In this document: one piece after another, positions 18,181 through 29,068 of the stretch | Numbering within the stretch: the stretch's first letter is position 1 | Layout: each line of letters begins with the position of its first letter | Assembly (NCBI RefSeq): GCF_900129325.1 | Contig: NZ_FQUP01000002.1 | Span: 140,668 to 204,667 of the forward strand | DNA length: 64,000 nucleotides | Reading direction: 5' to 3' | Origin: Kaistia soli DSM 19436 | Lineage (GTDB): Bacteria > Pseudomonadota > Alphaproteobacteria > Rhizobiales > Kaistiaceae | Notes under the pieces: generated by a model | Databases searched by the model: none | What the model was told of the DNA's origin: nothing | Seen by the model: only the letters and a program-made list of their open reading frames with translations | Position numbers and translations under genes: made by a program

Positions 18181-19224
18181 ATGGAAATCGCCTCCGTTCT
18201 ACCGGAATTCCTGTTCGTGGATTTCCTCGGCCAGCCTGTCGCAGTCTGGCTTGGATTCGTCGTCATCATCGTCGCGCTGCTCGCCTTCGATCTCGGCTTC
18301 GCCAATAAGGGCGATCATGAGATCGGCATTCGCCGCAGCCTTGTGTTCTCCGCGCTCTACATCGCTGTCGCGCTCGCCTTCGGCGCATGGGTCTGGTGGC
18401 AGATCGGCGCCGATTCCGGCATGGATTATCTGACCGGCTTCGTCGTCGAGAAGAGCCTTGCCCTCGACAACATCTTCGTCATCTCGCTGATCTTCACCGC
18501 CTTCGCGGTTCCGCGCGCCTATCAGCATCGCGTGCTCTTCTGGGGCATTGTCGGCGTGGTGATCCTGCGCGCGATCATGATCGGCCTCGGCGCGGCGCTG
18601 ATCAGCCAGTTCGGCTGGATCCTCTATCTCTTCGGCGCCTTCCTGATCCTGACCGGCATCAAGATGCTGATGGCCGGCGATGAAGAGCCGGATATCGAGA
18701 AGAACCGCATCGTCCGCCTGGTGCGAAAGTTCATCCCCGTGACCCGCGAGCTGCATGGCAGCCGCTTCTTCGTTCGCGTGCCGCATGGGCCCTCGGGCAA
18801 GCTGACGCGGATGGCGACACCGCTCTTCCTCGCGCTGATCACCATCGAGATCATCGATATCGTCTTCGCGGTCGACAGCGTGCCGGCGGTCTTCGCGATC
18901 ACCACCGATCCGTTCATCGTCTATACGAGCAACATCTTCGCGATCCTCGGTCTTCGCGCGCTTTATTTCGCGCTGGCTGCAGCCGTGCATCGCTTCCACT
19001 ATTTGAAATACGCGCTCGCCCTCGTCCTGATCGTCGTCGGGGCCAAGATCTTCTGGTCGCATCTCATCGGACCGGTGGATTCGCTCGTTTCGCTTGGTCT
19101 GACGGTCGGCCTCCTTGCCGGCGGCGTGATCGTTTCGCTCTGGCGCACCCGCAACGAACCTCTGGAGACCGCTCTGCCGAAGAGCGAACTGGTCGCGATT
19201 CCGCCGCAGATCAGATCGCCGTGA
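18181..19224 (+). CDS. TerC family integral membrane protein
   Basis: 347 residues with about nine membrane helices. The TerC signature is clear: [17 protein letters not shown] with acidic residues in the membrane and [22 protein letters not shown] later. Members (Alx/YkoY/MeeF types) are manganese exporters or help metalate exported enzymes. The ATG at 18181 is taken as start; a TTG 12 bases earlier is in frame. Its 3' end overlaps the convergent glycosyltransferase gene by 14 bases. Confidence 0.92.
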   Translation: MEIASVLPEFLFVDFLGQPVAVWLGFVVIIVALLAFDLGFANKGDHEIGIRRSLVFSALYIAVALAFGAWVWWQIGADSGMDYLTGFVVEKSLALDNIFVISLIFTAFAVPRAYQHRVLFWGIVGVVILRAIMIGLGAALISQFGWILYLFGAFLILTGIKMLMAGDEEPDIEKNRIVRLVRKFIPVTRELHGSRFFVRVPHGPSGKLTRMATPLFLALITIEIIDIVFAVDSVPAVFAITTDPFIVYTSNIFAILGLRALYFALAAAVHRFHYLKYALALVLIVVGAKIFWSHLIGPVDSLVSLGLTVGLLAGGVIVSLWRTRNEPLETALPKSELVAIPPQIRSP

Positions 19225-20623
19225 CGCGGCCGAGCGCGGTCATGATGTCGTCGGCGACCATGTCCCAGGTCCGCAGCCGGTCGCGCCTGATGCGCTGCTC
19301 GAATGAGGCCCGATAGGGTTCATCACTGATCATCCGCAGGATGCCATCGAGCATGTCCTGCGGATCATGCGGATCGACATAGGCCACCATGTCGCCGCCG
19401 ACTTCCGGCATCGAACTGGTGAAGGAGCTGACGACCGTCTTGCCGAACCAGAGACTCTCGCCGATCGGCAATCCCCAGCCCTCATAGACCGAGACGCAAA
19501 CCGAGAAGAGGCAGCTTTTGTAGAGATATGCGAGGTCGGCATCCGACGGGCGTTCAACGATAGCGATCATCCCGTCGCAGCAGCCCGAGCCGCGCATCAG
19601 GTCGTCGAAGTCCTCTTTCTGACTGCCGCTTTTGCCGGCGAGGATGAGGCGCGGGGCTCCGAAGCCGAGCCGCTTGTGGATCTCCATCCAGACGCGCGCC
19701 AACGCATAGACATTCTTCCGCGATTCGATCGTCCCGACGCAAAGGACGAAGGGGAACCGCGACGCATTGAGCGTCCGCGCGTGAACCTCTTCCGGGACGT
19801 CGCGCTTGGACAGGAACACCACCTCCGGTTTCGAAAGCGCCGTCCCCCGGTCCGGCTTCGGAGGCCGGGACGGGAATTCATGGGCCAGCGGAATGACGTG
19901 GCAGGGCCTTCTGGCAGCGCCGGACTTGTCGATGAAGGCAATCAGGTCGCGGCGCGTCGCCTCGGAATTGGCGAGATAGACGTCGACGATCCCCGACATG
20001 GTCTGGAGCCAGTCGAAGAACTTCCTCGGCACATAGTCGCCGACATGCTCGGGCGTCGCCAGCGGGATCAGATCGTGAATGAACTGGACGACACCGACGC
20101 CGTCCGCCCGCAAGCCCTCGAGACGCTCAATATAGGCTGTCATTCCCCACGTGGCGCCGGGAATGAAGATCGTATCGCCGGCCCGTGGCCCCGCCTCGAC
20201 CCGCCCGGGAAGGGGAAGCGCCCCCGTCAGCCGCCAGCTGATGCGTCGCTGGCGAAACCGGCTGCCGCCTGAAAGGAGATTGAGCGCGATGTTGCGGACA
20301 CGGTGCACCCGCCGCAGGCCAGAGGACCTGTAGCGTCGCCTGAGATAGTCGTTCAGATCGACCGAACCGTCAGAGCCGGAAACACCGAAATAGCGGCAGA
20401 ACTCGCGATGATCGAAGCGGTAAGCCCCGCTGAAGAAGTCGATGTCATGATACGATAAGTCCCCCGTCCTCGGGTCAAACCGTATTAATTTGACGTTGCG
20501 CGCCGAAATGCTGTTGGCATAGCGGCGAATGACTTCGATACTGACCCTCTGGATTCCGGAGAGGCTCGAGTTATCTCGGGCATAGTCGACGAGGTCGCTG
20601 ACGTCGATGAAGAGTCTAGGCAT
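19211..20623 (-). CDS. Glycosyltransferase family 4 protein
   Basis: 470 residues of the GT-B fold. The N-terminal half begins with DVSDLVDYARDNSSLSGIQR, typical of mannosyl/rhamnosyl-type GT4 enzymes that start with an acceptor domain. The C-terminal nucleotide-sugar domain has CVGTIESRKN, LILAGKSG and the EX7E motif in EGWGLPIGE. Donor and acceptor cannot be told. The gene stands alone, without other polysaccharide genes; its 5' third and the upstream 100 bases are noticeably more AT-rich than the neighbours, which hints at a separate origin. It converges on terC with 14 bases of overlap. Confidence 0.85.
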   Translation of the reverse strand: MPRLFIDVSDLVDYARDNSSLSGIQRVSIEVIRRYANSISARNVKLIRFDPRTGDLSYHDIDFFSGAYRFDHREFCRYFGVSGSDGSVDLNDYLRRRYRSSGLRRVHRVRNIALNLLSGGSRFRQRRISWRLTGALPLPGRVEAGPRAGDTIFIPGATWGMTAYIERLEGLRADGVGVVQFIHDLIPLATPEHVGDYVPRKFFDWLQTMSGIVDVYLANSEATRRDLIAFIDKSGAARRPCHVIPLAHEFPSRPPKPDRGTALSKPEVVFLSKRDVPEEVHARTLNASRFPFVLCVGTIESRKNVYALARVWMEIHKRLGFGAPRLILAGKSGSQKEDFDDLMRGSGCCDGMIAIVERPSDADLAYLYKSCLFSVCVSVYEGWGLPIGESLWFGKTVVSSFTSSMPEVGGDMVAYVDPHDPQDMLDGILRMISDEPYRASFEQRIRRDRLRTWDMVADDIMTALGRVTAI

Positions 20624-20725
20624 AATTCAAGCTTACCGATCTCGATAAGCCGATTGATCATAGAATCACTCTAAATTGAAGGGGCGATGCCGAGTCAGAG
20701 CGCCGCAGCCTCGACGCGGATGCGG

Positions 20726-21895
20726 CTATCCGCTTGCCAGCGCTGTCTCGACCAGCTTGGCGAGGTAGGACGCGCCGACCGGCAGGGCCTCATCGTTGAA
20801 GTCATAATCGGAATTATGCAGGCCAGCGCTGTCGCCATTGCCCATGAAGATGAACGCGCCGGGCCGTGCCTCCAGCATGTAGGAGAAGTCCTCGCCACCC
20901 ATCATCGGCGCCACGGCCGTATCGACATGGGACGGGCCCGCGATCGCGCTGGCGACGCCTGCGGCGAAATCGGTCTGGGCAACGTGATTGACCGTCACAG
21001 GGTAATTTCGGTTGTACTCGACCTCGATCCGCGCGCCGGAGGCAAGCGCGATGCCGGCTGCAATCGTGCGGATGCGTGCTTCGGCAAGGTCGCGCATCTC
21101 CGGCATCAGCGTCCGCACAGTCCCGACCAGCCGGGCGTTGCCGGGGATGATGTTGTGCGCCTGTCCGGCATGGAACTGCGTGACCGACACGACCGTCGCC
21201 TCCAGCGGATCGACCGAGCGCGACACGATCGTCTGCAGCGCCGTAACCAACTGCGCCCCGGTTACGATCGGATCAACAGTCACATGCGGCTTCGCAGCAT
21301 GGCCACCAACCCCGACAATCTCGATATTGAATTCGTCCGTCGCCGCCATGATCGGGCCGGGGCGGATCGCGAAGCTCCCGACCGGGATGCCCGGCATGTT
21401 GTGCAGTCCATAGACCTCGTCAATGGCGAAGCGGTCCATCAGGCCGTCCTCGACCATGGCGCGGCCGCCGCCGCCGCCCTCCTCCGCAGGCTGGAAGATG
21501 ACGACCGCAGTGCCTTCGAAGTTGCGTGTTTCGGCCAGATAGCGCGCCGCGCCGAGCAGCATCGCCGTATGCCCGTCATGACCGCAGGCATGCATCTTGC
21601 CGGGCACTGACGAGGCATAGTCCTTGCCGGTCGTCTCGAGGATCGGCAAGGCGTCCATATCGGCGCGCAGCCCGATCGTCCGTCCGCTGGCGCTGTTGCG
21701 GCCGCGGATCACGCCGACAACGCCTGTGCGGCCAAGGCCTGTCACGACTTCGTCGACGCCGAATGCCTTGAGGAGACCCGCGACCGTCGCCGCCGTGCGG
21801 TGCACGTCATAGAGCAGCTCGGGATGGCGGTGGAAATCGTGCCGCCAGGCGACGATGTCGTTCTGGAACTCGGCCAGACGGTTGATGATCGGCAT
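20726..21895 (-). CDS. M20 family amidohydrolase (HipO-like)
   Basis: 389 residues. Metal-binding residues are in HACGHDGHTAMLLGAARYL, the EEGGGGG catalytic-Glu segment and a late GGEDFSYMLEARPG. The family includes hippurate hydrolases, N-acyl-amino-acid deacylases and IAA-conjugate hydrolases; the substrate here is open. The start at 21895 has GGAG seven bases upstream; an in-frame codon at 21919 has no ribosome site. It lies 80 bases after ureG on the same strand and could be the last gene of the urease transcript. Confidence 0.9.
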   Translation of the reverse strand: MPIINRLAEFQNDIVAWRHDFHRHPELLYDVHRTAATVAGLLKAFGVDEVVTGLGRTGVVGVIRGRNSASGRTIGLRADMDALPILETTGKDYASSVPGKMHACGHDGHTAMLLGAARYLAETRNFEGTAVVIFQPAEEGGGGGRAMVEDGLMDRFAIDEVYGLHNMPGIPVGSFAIRPGPIMAATDEFNIEIVGVGGHAAKPHVTVDPIVTGAQLVTALQTIVSRSVDPLEATVVSVTQFHAGQAHNIIPGNARLVGTVRTLMPEMRDLAEARIRTIAAGIALASGARIEVEYNRNYPVTVNHVAQTDFAAGVASAIAGPSHVDTAVAPMMGGEDFSYMLEARPGAFIFMGNGDSAGLHNSDYDFNDEALPVGASYLAKLVETALASG

Positions 21896-21975
21896 TTCGC
21901 ACTCCGCGGGCGGCGTCAAAGGTCAACTCTAGCTGCACTGCAGCAGAAAATCACGCCGTCACCGCGCCCTCCGCG

Positions 21976-22602
21976 TCAGGCGGCGGCCTTCAAACCGCCC
22001 GCGGCCTCGATGAAGGCGACGACGTCATCGACATTGTGGCCGGAGCGGACATTGGTAAAGACGAAGGGACGATGACCCCGCATCTTCTTCGAATCGCTGT
22101 CCATCACCTCCAGCGAGGCCCCGACCATCGGCGCGAGGTCGATCTTGTTGATGACGAGCAGGTCCGAGCGGGTAATGCCCGGTCCTCCCTTGCGCGGAAT
22201 CTTGTCGCCGGCCGAGACGTCGATGACATAGATCGTGATGTCGGCGAGTTCCGGCGAGAAGGTCGCCGCGAGATTGTCACCGCCGGATTCGATCAGAATG
22301 ACGTCGAGCGCCGGAAAGCGACGGTTGAGATCGGCAACCGCCGCGAGATTGATCGAGGCGTCCTCGCGGATCGCCGTATGGGGGCAGCCGCCTGTCTCGA
22401 CGCCGAGGATACGGTCAGCTGTCAGGGCTCCCGAGCGGGTCAGGAACTCCGCGTCTTCCTTGGTGTAAATGTCGTTGGTGATCGCGGCGATGTCGTAGCG
22501 GTCGCGCAGTTTCTTGCAGAGCGCGTCCATCAGCGCGGTCTTGCCGGAGCCGACAGGGCCGCCGACACCGACGCGTAGTGGGCCGTTAGGGGAGCGGGTC
22601 AT
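21976..22602 (-). CDS. ureG: Urease accessory protein UreG (GTPase)
   Basis: 208 residues. SIMIBI-class GTPase that drives nickel delivery into apo-urease with UreD/UreF. P-loop GGPVGSGKT near residue 15, the nickel-binding CPH motif ([11 protein letters not shown]), [15 protein letters not shown] and the NKIDLAP base-recognition motif are present. Overlaps ureF by four bases. Confidence 0.97.
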   Translation of the reverse strand: MTRSPNGPLRVGVGGPVGSGKTALMDALCKKLRDRYDIAAITNDIYTKEDAEFLTRSGALTADRILGVETGGCPHTAIREDASINLAAVADLNRRFPALDVILIESGGDNLAATFSPELADITIYVIDVSAGDKIPRKGGPGITRSDLLVINKIDLAPMVGASLEVMDSDSKKMRGHRPFVFTNVRSGHNVDDVVAFIEAAGGLKAAA

Positions 22603-23312
22603 GAGCGGAACAGCCTCGTATATTGAGTTTCGTGTTTCATGCTGGCGATATCGGCTCGGAAGGCCGCGCCCCCGAGCGCTTCGAGCGGCAGTCCCTCGAC
22701 GCTGTCGACGACGCGCGCGACCACGGGCCCGAGCCTTGCAATGATCTTCTGGCCGTCGGTCTGGCCAAGCGGCACCGCGCGCAGCCCTGCCGAGATGATA
22801 TTGGCCGCGAAGGCGTGCAGATAGGCATGGACCGCCGGCCGGCGCGGCACACCATGCGCGGCAGCGGTGACCGCAACGGCCACCGCATAGGCCGGTCCTT
22901 CGGTCCCATCGATGATCGCGGCCGCGCGCTCCAGCACGGGGTTCGGCCAGGCCGCACGCACCGCGATGAGAAAGGCGCGCCCCTGCGCCAGCGCCTCGAG
23001 CCGGCGCTCGGCGCCCGGCTGGAAGGCCGCGGCGAGATCGACGATGTCGCGCAGCGCCGCCGCATCATCGATCGCCGCCGCTGCATGGGCGAAGAGGATC
23101 GCGTCGGTCCGGCCGGCGCCATGCATCAGGATGTCGCCGACCCAGGCCTCGAGACTTGGCGCGTCGGTGACCGTTCCGTCCTCGATTGCCCATTCGAGGC
23201 CATGGCTGTAGCTGAACGCCCCGACGGGAAAGGACGGCGACAGCCAGGCGAGCAGCCGATGCAGCGCATGCGGATCGACCGCATCGCCGAGAACGGGATC
23301 ATGGAAGGTCAC
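22599..23312 (-). CDS. ureF: Urease accessory protein UreF
   Basis: 237 residues, all-helical. [26 protein letters not shown] near the N-terminus is the UreF signature, and the C-terminal [29 protein letters not shown] tail contacts UreD/UreG in known complexes. UreF gates nickel transfer and stimulates accurate lysine carbamylation in UreC. GTG start at 23312, overlapping ureE by four bases (GTGA); the stop overlaps ureG. Confidence 0.95.
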   Translation of the reverse strand: MTFHDPVLGDAVDPHALHRLLAWLSPSFPVGAFSYSHGLEWAIEDGTVTDAPSLEAWVGDILMHGAGRTDAILFAHAAAAIDDAAALRDIVDLAAAFQPGAERRLEALAQGRAFLIAVRAAWPNPVLERAAAIIDGTEGPAYAVAVAVTAAAHGVPRRPAVHAYLHAFAANIISAGLRAVPLGQTDGQKIIARLGPVVARVVDSVEGLPLEALGGAAFRADIASMKHETQYTRLFRS

Positions 23313-23929
23313 GACCGGCCCCGGTGCCCACCGCCATGCTCATGGCCATGATGACCGTGGTCATGATGGTCGTGGCCGTGGGAATGATCATGAGCATGCC
23401 CGTGATGACCATGGTCGTGATCCGCCCGCTTCGGCGCTGGGTGGTCATGGTCATGGTCGTGATCGTCGGCCGGGCTGTGATCGTGGCCATGCACTCGGCC
23501 ATGGCCATAGGCGCCGCCCTCGGGATTGAACGCTGCTTCGACCGGGGCGACGACGGCGCCGAGCCCTTCCAGCATCGCCTCGATGACGTGGTCGCGGCGG
23601 ATGCGCAGGCGGTCGCCAAGCAGTTCCGTCGGCAGGTGCCGGTTGCCGAGATGCCAGGCGATGCGCACCAGATGAGCGGGATCGCGCGCCGTGACCTCCG
23701 CCAGCGTCTCCGGTGCTGCTTCGACCGCGATGATCCGTCCGTCCTCGAGCATCAGCCCGTCACCATGGCGCAGCGCCACGGCTCCGGGCAGATCGAGCAG
23801 GAAAGCGCTCCCGCCCTTGGCGGACATCGCAACCCGCCGCCGATGCCGCGCGTCGAAATCAAGCACAACGGTATCGGACGCGGCTTTCGACCACAGGCCG
23901 GCGGGATAGACGGAAATGGCGCGGATCAT
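23309..23929 (-). CDS. ureE: Urease accessory protein UreE, nickel metallochaperone
   Basis: 206 residues from ATG 23929 (a TTG lies six bases earlier). UreE N- and C-domains cover about 1-145, including the [14 protein letters not shown] segment with the dimer-interface metal histidine. The last 65 residues are extraordinarily His/Asp-rich with many HDHDH-type repeats, suited to storing several nickel ions per monomer. It feeds nickel to UreG. Overlaps ureF by four bases. Confidence 0.95.
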   Translation of the reverse strand: MIRAISVYPAGLWSKAASDTVVLDFDARHRRRVAMSAKGGSAFLLDLPGAVALRHGDGLMLEDGRIIAVEAAPETLAEVTARDPAHLVRIAWHLGNRHLPTELLGDRLRIRRDHVIEAMLEGLGAVVAPVEAAFNPEGGAYGHGRVHGHDHSPADDHDHDHDHPAPKRADHDHGHHGHAHDHSHGHDHHDHGHHGHEHGGGHRGRS

Positions 23930-23987
23930 CGTCAACTCTTTCCGGCCGCCGGCTCTGCGCCGAGGCGGCCTTGGCTATAGCCCCGAG

Positions 23988-25700
<1,713 letters not shown>

Positions 25701-25712
25701 GTCCGTCTCCTG

Positions 25713-26021
25713 TCAGGCGAGCGTGCCCATGATCTTCTGCTGAAAGCCGTAAACGGTGCGGGAGCCGCCATAGGGCACGAGCGTGACGGTGCGGCCCTGG
25801 CCGGGCTCGAAGCGCACAGCGGTACCGGCGGCGATATCGAGCCTCATGCCGCGCGCCTTGTCGCGATCGAAGCTGAGCGCGGCGTTGGTCTCGTAGAAAT
25901 GATAGTGGCTGCCGACCTGGATCGGACGGTCGCCGGTGTTGGCGACTTCAAGCGTCACGGTCGGCTGGCCGACATTCAGTTCGATGTCGCCATGGCCAGT
26001 GATGATCTCGCCTGGAATCAT
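25713..26021 (-). CDS. ureB: Urease subunit beta
   Basis: 102 residues. Begins [16 protein letters not shown] and has the [16 protein letters not shown] motif typical of UreB, ending with [10 protein letters not shown]. Structural subunit of the (UreABC)3 enzyme. It lies between the DUF1272 gene (17 bases upstream) and ureC (12 bases downstream). Confidence 0.97.
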   Translation of the reverse strand: MIPGEIITGHGDIELNVGQPTVTLEVANTGDRPIQVGSHYHFYETNAALSFDRDKARGMRLDIAAGTAVRFEPGQGRTVTLVPYGGSRTVYGFQQKIMGTLA

Positions 26022-26038
26022 GGGGTCCCCTCGCCGGT

Positions 26039-26308
26039 TCAGGCGCCAGCGGCAAGCATGCCGCGGCGCTCAAGACATGGTTGTTCGTCCCTGACGACGC
26101 GGCGCGTCGAGGGCGGGTTGGCGACGAGTTTGCCCGCCGGCCGGACTGGCCGCGCCGTCAGGCCGCCGCCGCAGTTCGGGCAGACGCCGCCATAGACGGA
26201 AGCAGCGCAGTCCGGGCAGAAGGTGCATTCGAAGCTGCAGATCATCGCATCGACCGCCGGCGGCAGGTCGCGGTCACAGCATTCGCAATTGGGGCGAAGC
26301 TCCAGCAT
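26039..26308 (-). CDS. DUF1272 Cys-rich small protein inside the urease operon
   Basis: 89 residues with nine cysteines in the first 46: C8, C10, C11, C24, C28, C31, C34, C43 and C46, arranged as CECC, CX3CX2CX2C and CPNC. This matches DUF1272 (PF06906), presumed zinc-ribbon-like; function unknown. The C-terminal half is basic and without features. It sits between ureA (9 bases upstream) and ureB, so it is co-expressed with urease subunits. A metal-related accessory role is a positional inference only. Confidence 0.85.
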   Translation of the reverse strand: MLELRPNCECCDRDLPPAVDAMICSFECTFCPDCAASVYGGVCPNCGGGLTARPVRPAGKLVANPPSTRRVVRDEQPCLERRGMLAAGA

Positions 26309-26317
26309 GGGTGCCCC

Positions 26318-26620
26318 CTAGCGGATCGGCTGGTGCACGGTGACGAGCTTGGTGCCGTCCGGGAACGTCGCTTCGACCTGCACGTCGTGGATCATCTCGG
26401 CGATGCCGTCCATGACCTGCGCGCGGGTCACGACATGCGCCCCGGCCTCCATGAGATCGGCGACTGTCCGGCCATCGCGCGCGCCCTCAACGACATAGTC
26501 GGTGATGAGAGCAATGGCTTCCGGATGGTTGAGCTTGACGCCCCGCTCCAGCCGCTTGCGGGCGACGATCGCCGCCATGGCAACCAGCAGCTTGTCCTTC
26601 TCGCGCGGTGTCAGATTCAT
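26318..26620 (-). CDS. ureA: Urease subunit gamma
   Basis: 100 residues beginning [20 protein letters not shown], with [21 protein letters not shown] and the closing [14 protein letters not shown], all diagnostic of UreA. Structural subunit. ureD ends 30 bases upstream on the same strand. Confidence 0.97.
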   Translation of the reverse strand: MNLTPREKDKLLVAMAAIVARKRLERGVKLNHPEAIALITDYVVEGARDGRTVADLMEAGAHVVTRAQVMDGIAEMIHDVQVEATFPDGTKLVTVHQPIR

Positions 26621-26650
26621 TGCTTCAGACCCTGTTCGTCCGTTCGTGCA

Positions 26651-27523
26651 TCAGCATGACCACACGCGCGGCATCGGCCGCCCGCGCAAGGTCAAGATCA
26701 CGCTTTCGACGTCGTGCCGCAAGGCCTGTCCGTTCGCAGCCAGAAACCGGACGGTCAGGACATCGCCGAAGGTGCTGGCGCTGGCCTCGCCTTTGCAGTC
26801 CTCCAGCCGTGCACGCACGGCACCAAGCCGCGCCGCGGCATCCGGGGCCACCATGACGAGGCTCGCCACGGCGACGCCGCCTTTGGCCGTCGCGCCGCGC
26901 TTCAGCAGCGCCTCCGCATCGCCGTCGACAACGATGCCGTCGGCGTAGATCAGCCGGCCGCCGCGACGGACGCGCCAGCGGTCGGCAAGCGAAACCGTGG
27001 TCAGGTTCTCACCCATGGCGGTTCGGCCGAAGACATAGGCCTCCAGCATCAGCGCCGTCGCATCCTCGGCCAGTTCGACCTCGAGGCTGCGCGTGATCGC
27101 CGAGCGATCGAACAGGATCGTCTCCTGTGGCAGCCAGTCGACATGGCCGCCAGTTGCGACGGCAATCCGGTTCTCGACCCGCGCCGGCACTGCCCCGGCG
27201 GAGCGGCGATAGATGCGTTCGGCGGCCTGGGTCGTCACGGTCATGGAGACGCCGGCGCCCACATCGGCCTCATAGACGAGATGGTCTCCGCCCGTGATGC
27301 CACCCGCCGTGTTGAGCAGAACCGCATCCGGGGGTAATCCGGGCTCGCCGCGCGGCAGGCGGACCTTGCAGCAGCCCTCCTGGATGAATTCCGTCAGCCG
27401 TGTCGCATCGCCATCGCGGCGAAAGCCGACGCGCGCCCTGCCCCGCGACCGCTGCATCCGCGCCGCGTCTGACGGCTTGGAGGCATCGGGGCTATGCGGC
27501 ACGATCACTGCGAGATCTGGCAT
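26651..27523 (-). CDS. ureD: Urease accessory protein UreD
   Basis: About 290 residues if begun at ATG 27523; 268 if begun at the ATG 66 bases later. Neither has a strong ribosome site, and the frame stays open to 27667. Family motifs: LLNTAGGITGGDHL, TTQAAERIYR, LPQETILFDRS and AYVFGRTAMGE. UreD scaffolds UreF and UreG on apo-urease and offers a tunnel for nickel. First gene of the leftward urease operon, divergent from the carboxypeptidase gene. Confidence 0.93.
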   Translation of the reverse strand: MPDLAVIVPHSPDASKPSDAARMQRSRGRARVGFRRDGDATRLTEFIQEGCCKVRLPRGEPGLPPDAVLLNTAGGITGGDHLVYEADVGAGVSMTVTTQAAERIYRRSAGAVPARVENRIAVATGGHVDWLPQETILFDRSAITRSLEVELAEDATALMLEAYVFGRTAMGENLTTVSLADRWRVRRGGRLIYADGIVVDGDAEALLKRGATAKGGVAVASLVMVAPDAAARLGAVRARLEDCKGEASASTFGDVLTVRFLAANGQALRHDVESVILTLRGRPMPRVWSC

Positions 27524-27754
27524 GAAGGCACGGTCTGATCCGCTTCCAATCACACGACAAACATTGTGGCGCAACGCGCGGCGCGCGCCATGGGAGGGTG
27601 AGAATTCCATGCCGCCGAGCACGGCGCAAGGCGCCTGAATCCCCAATTCCTGCCTCGACTTTTGCAAAGAGGCGTCGCTTTGGGCTATGAAAGGCGCGGT
27701 TCGCCGCCGACAGACCCATCCCTTTTCGCTCGCAACGACCAGGATCTACCCGTG

Positions 27755-29068
27755 ATGCGTTCGCTCGCCCGCCTCATCGTCGCGCTCATGCTGCTCTTCC
27801 CGGGTGCGATGGCCGCCTTCGCGGTCGAGACGCCGTATATTGTCGTCGACATGGCGAGCGGCCGGGTCCTTTCGCAGCGCAACCCGCACCAGATGTGGTA
27901 CCCCGCATCGGTCACCAAGCTCATGAACGCCTATGTCGTCTTCAAGGCGCTGCGGGCCGGCGAAGTCTCGCTTGCAACCCGCGTGATCGTTTCGAAGAAC
28001 GCGCTGGCGGAGCCGCCGAGCAAGATGGGCTTCAAGGTCGGCACCGCGATCGATCTCGACAACGCCATGAAGATGATGCTTGTCCACTCCTCGAACGACA
28101 TCGCCGTCGCGGTCGCGGAGACGGTTGGCGGCAACGAGGCGGCGTTTGTCGCGCGCATGAATGCCGAGGCGGCGCAGCTCGGCATGAGTTCGACGCATTT
28201 CGTCAATCCGAACGGCCTGCCCGGTCCCGGCCAATATACAACCGCGCGCGACCTCGCAGTGCTCGCCCGCACCATCTGGACCGAATTTCCCGAATGGCGG
28301 CCGATCTTCTCGATCACGGCGATCCAGTCGGGCAAGCGCGTGCTCAAATCCGCCAACAACCTCCTCGATCGCTATCCCGGAACGGTTGGCATGAAGACCG
28401 GCTTCATCTGCTCATCCGGCTTCAATGTCGTCGCAGCCGCGCAGCGCGGCGGCACGACAATGCTCGCCGTGGTGCTCGGCATGGACAATGCCAAGGATCG
28501 CGCCGAGCTGGCCGCACGGCTGATGAATGACGGCTTCGAGGGTCGCTCGAAGCCGGGGCCGGCGCTTGCAGGCTTCCGTGGGAACTCGCCGTTACCCTAC
28601 GCGATCGACATGCGCGACGAGATCTGCAAGCGGAAAGATCGCGGCGAACACGAAGTCGACGCCGAGGCGGCCCAGATCAGCTCGCTGGTGCCGAAGTTCA
28701 AGGTGATGGATCCCGTCCCGGTTACGACGCTCGGCCTCATGACGGCGGACGGAACCATCAAGGCGGTTTCGACGGATCCCGATCCGGCCGCGCCTGCCGT
28801 CAAGAAGAAGGCGGCGGACAAGAAATCGGCCAAGAAGACCGCGAAGAAGGCGGCCAAGGCACCGGTCACGGCAACCGGCGACAGCGAACTGCCGGCCGAT
28901 GCTGCCAACGCCTCGGCCGCGACGCCCGACGCCATACCGGCGAGCGACGTGCCGACGACCAAGAAGGCTACCAAGAAGAAGGCCGCGGCCCCGACCAAGC
29001 TCGAGATCGGCGTCCCCTTCGATTCGACCGACATCGCGCCGCTGCCGGATCAGGGCGAACTGCATTGA
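27755..29068 (+). CDS. D-alanyl-D-alanine carboxypeptidase with Lys/Ala-rich tail
   Basis: 437 residues. Signal peptide (about 1-22, AFA), then a penicillin-binding class C domain: SVTK (catalytic Ser and Lys), SSN in LVHSSNDIAVA, and KTG in MKTGFICSSG. It trims the terminal D-Ala of peptidoglycan stem peptides in the periplasm (DacF/PBP5 type). After about residue 345 the family's usual C-terminal region is replaced by a low-complexity Lys/Ala/Thr stretch with runs such as KKAADKKSAKKTAKKAAKA and a second similar block, reminiscent of histone H1 tails. GTG at 27752 is an alternative start. The stop overlaps the next gene (TTGA). Confidence 0.92.
   Translation: MRSLARLIVALMLLFPGAMAAFAVETPYIVVDMASGRVLSQRNPHQMWYPASVTKLMNAYVVFKALRAGEVSLATRVIVSKNALAEPPSKMGFKVGTAIDLDNAMKMMLVHSSNDIAVAVAETVGGNEAAFVARMNAEAAQLGMSSTHFVNPNGLPGPGQYTTARDLAVLARTIWTEFPEWRPIFSITAIQSGKRVLKSANNLLDRYPGTVGMKTGFICSSGFNVVAAAQRGGTTMLAVVLGMDNAKDRAELAARLMNDGFEGRSKPGPALAGFRGNSPLPYAIDMRDEICKRKDRGEHEVDAEAAQISSLVPKFKVMDPVPVTTLGLMTADGTIKAVSTDPDPAAPAVKKKAADKKSAKKTAKKAAKAPVTATGDSELPADAANASAATPDAIPASDVPTTKKATKKKAAAPTKLEIGVPFDSTDIAPLPDQGELH

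Noticed and set aside
23309-23480. Short repeats of CATGGTCATGATC type in the ureE end, considered as a CRISPR or microsatellite
   Set aside because: They are the codons of the His/Asp-rich UreE tail; irregular spacing and no spacers.
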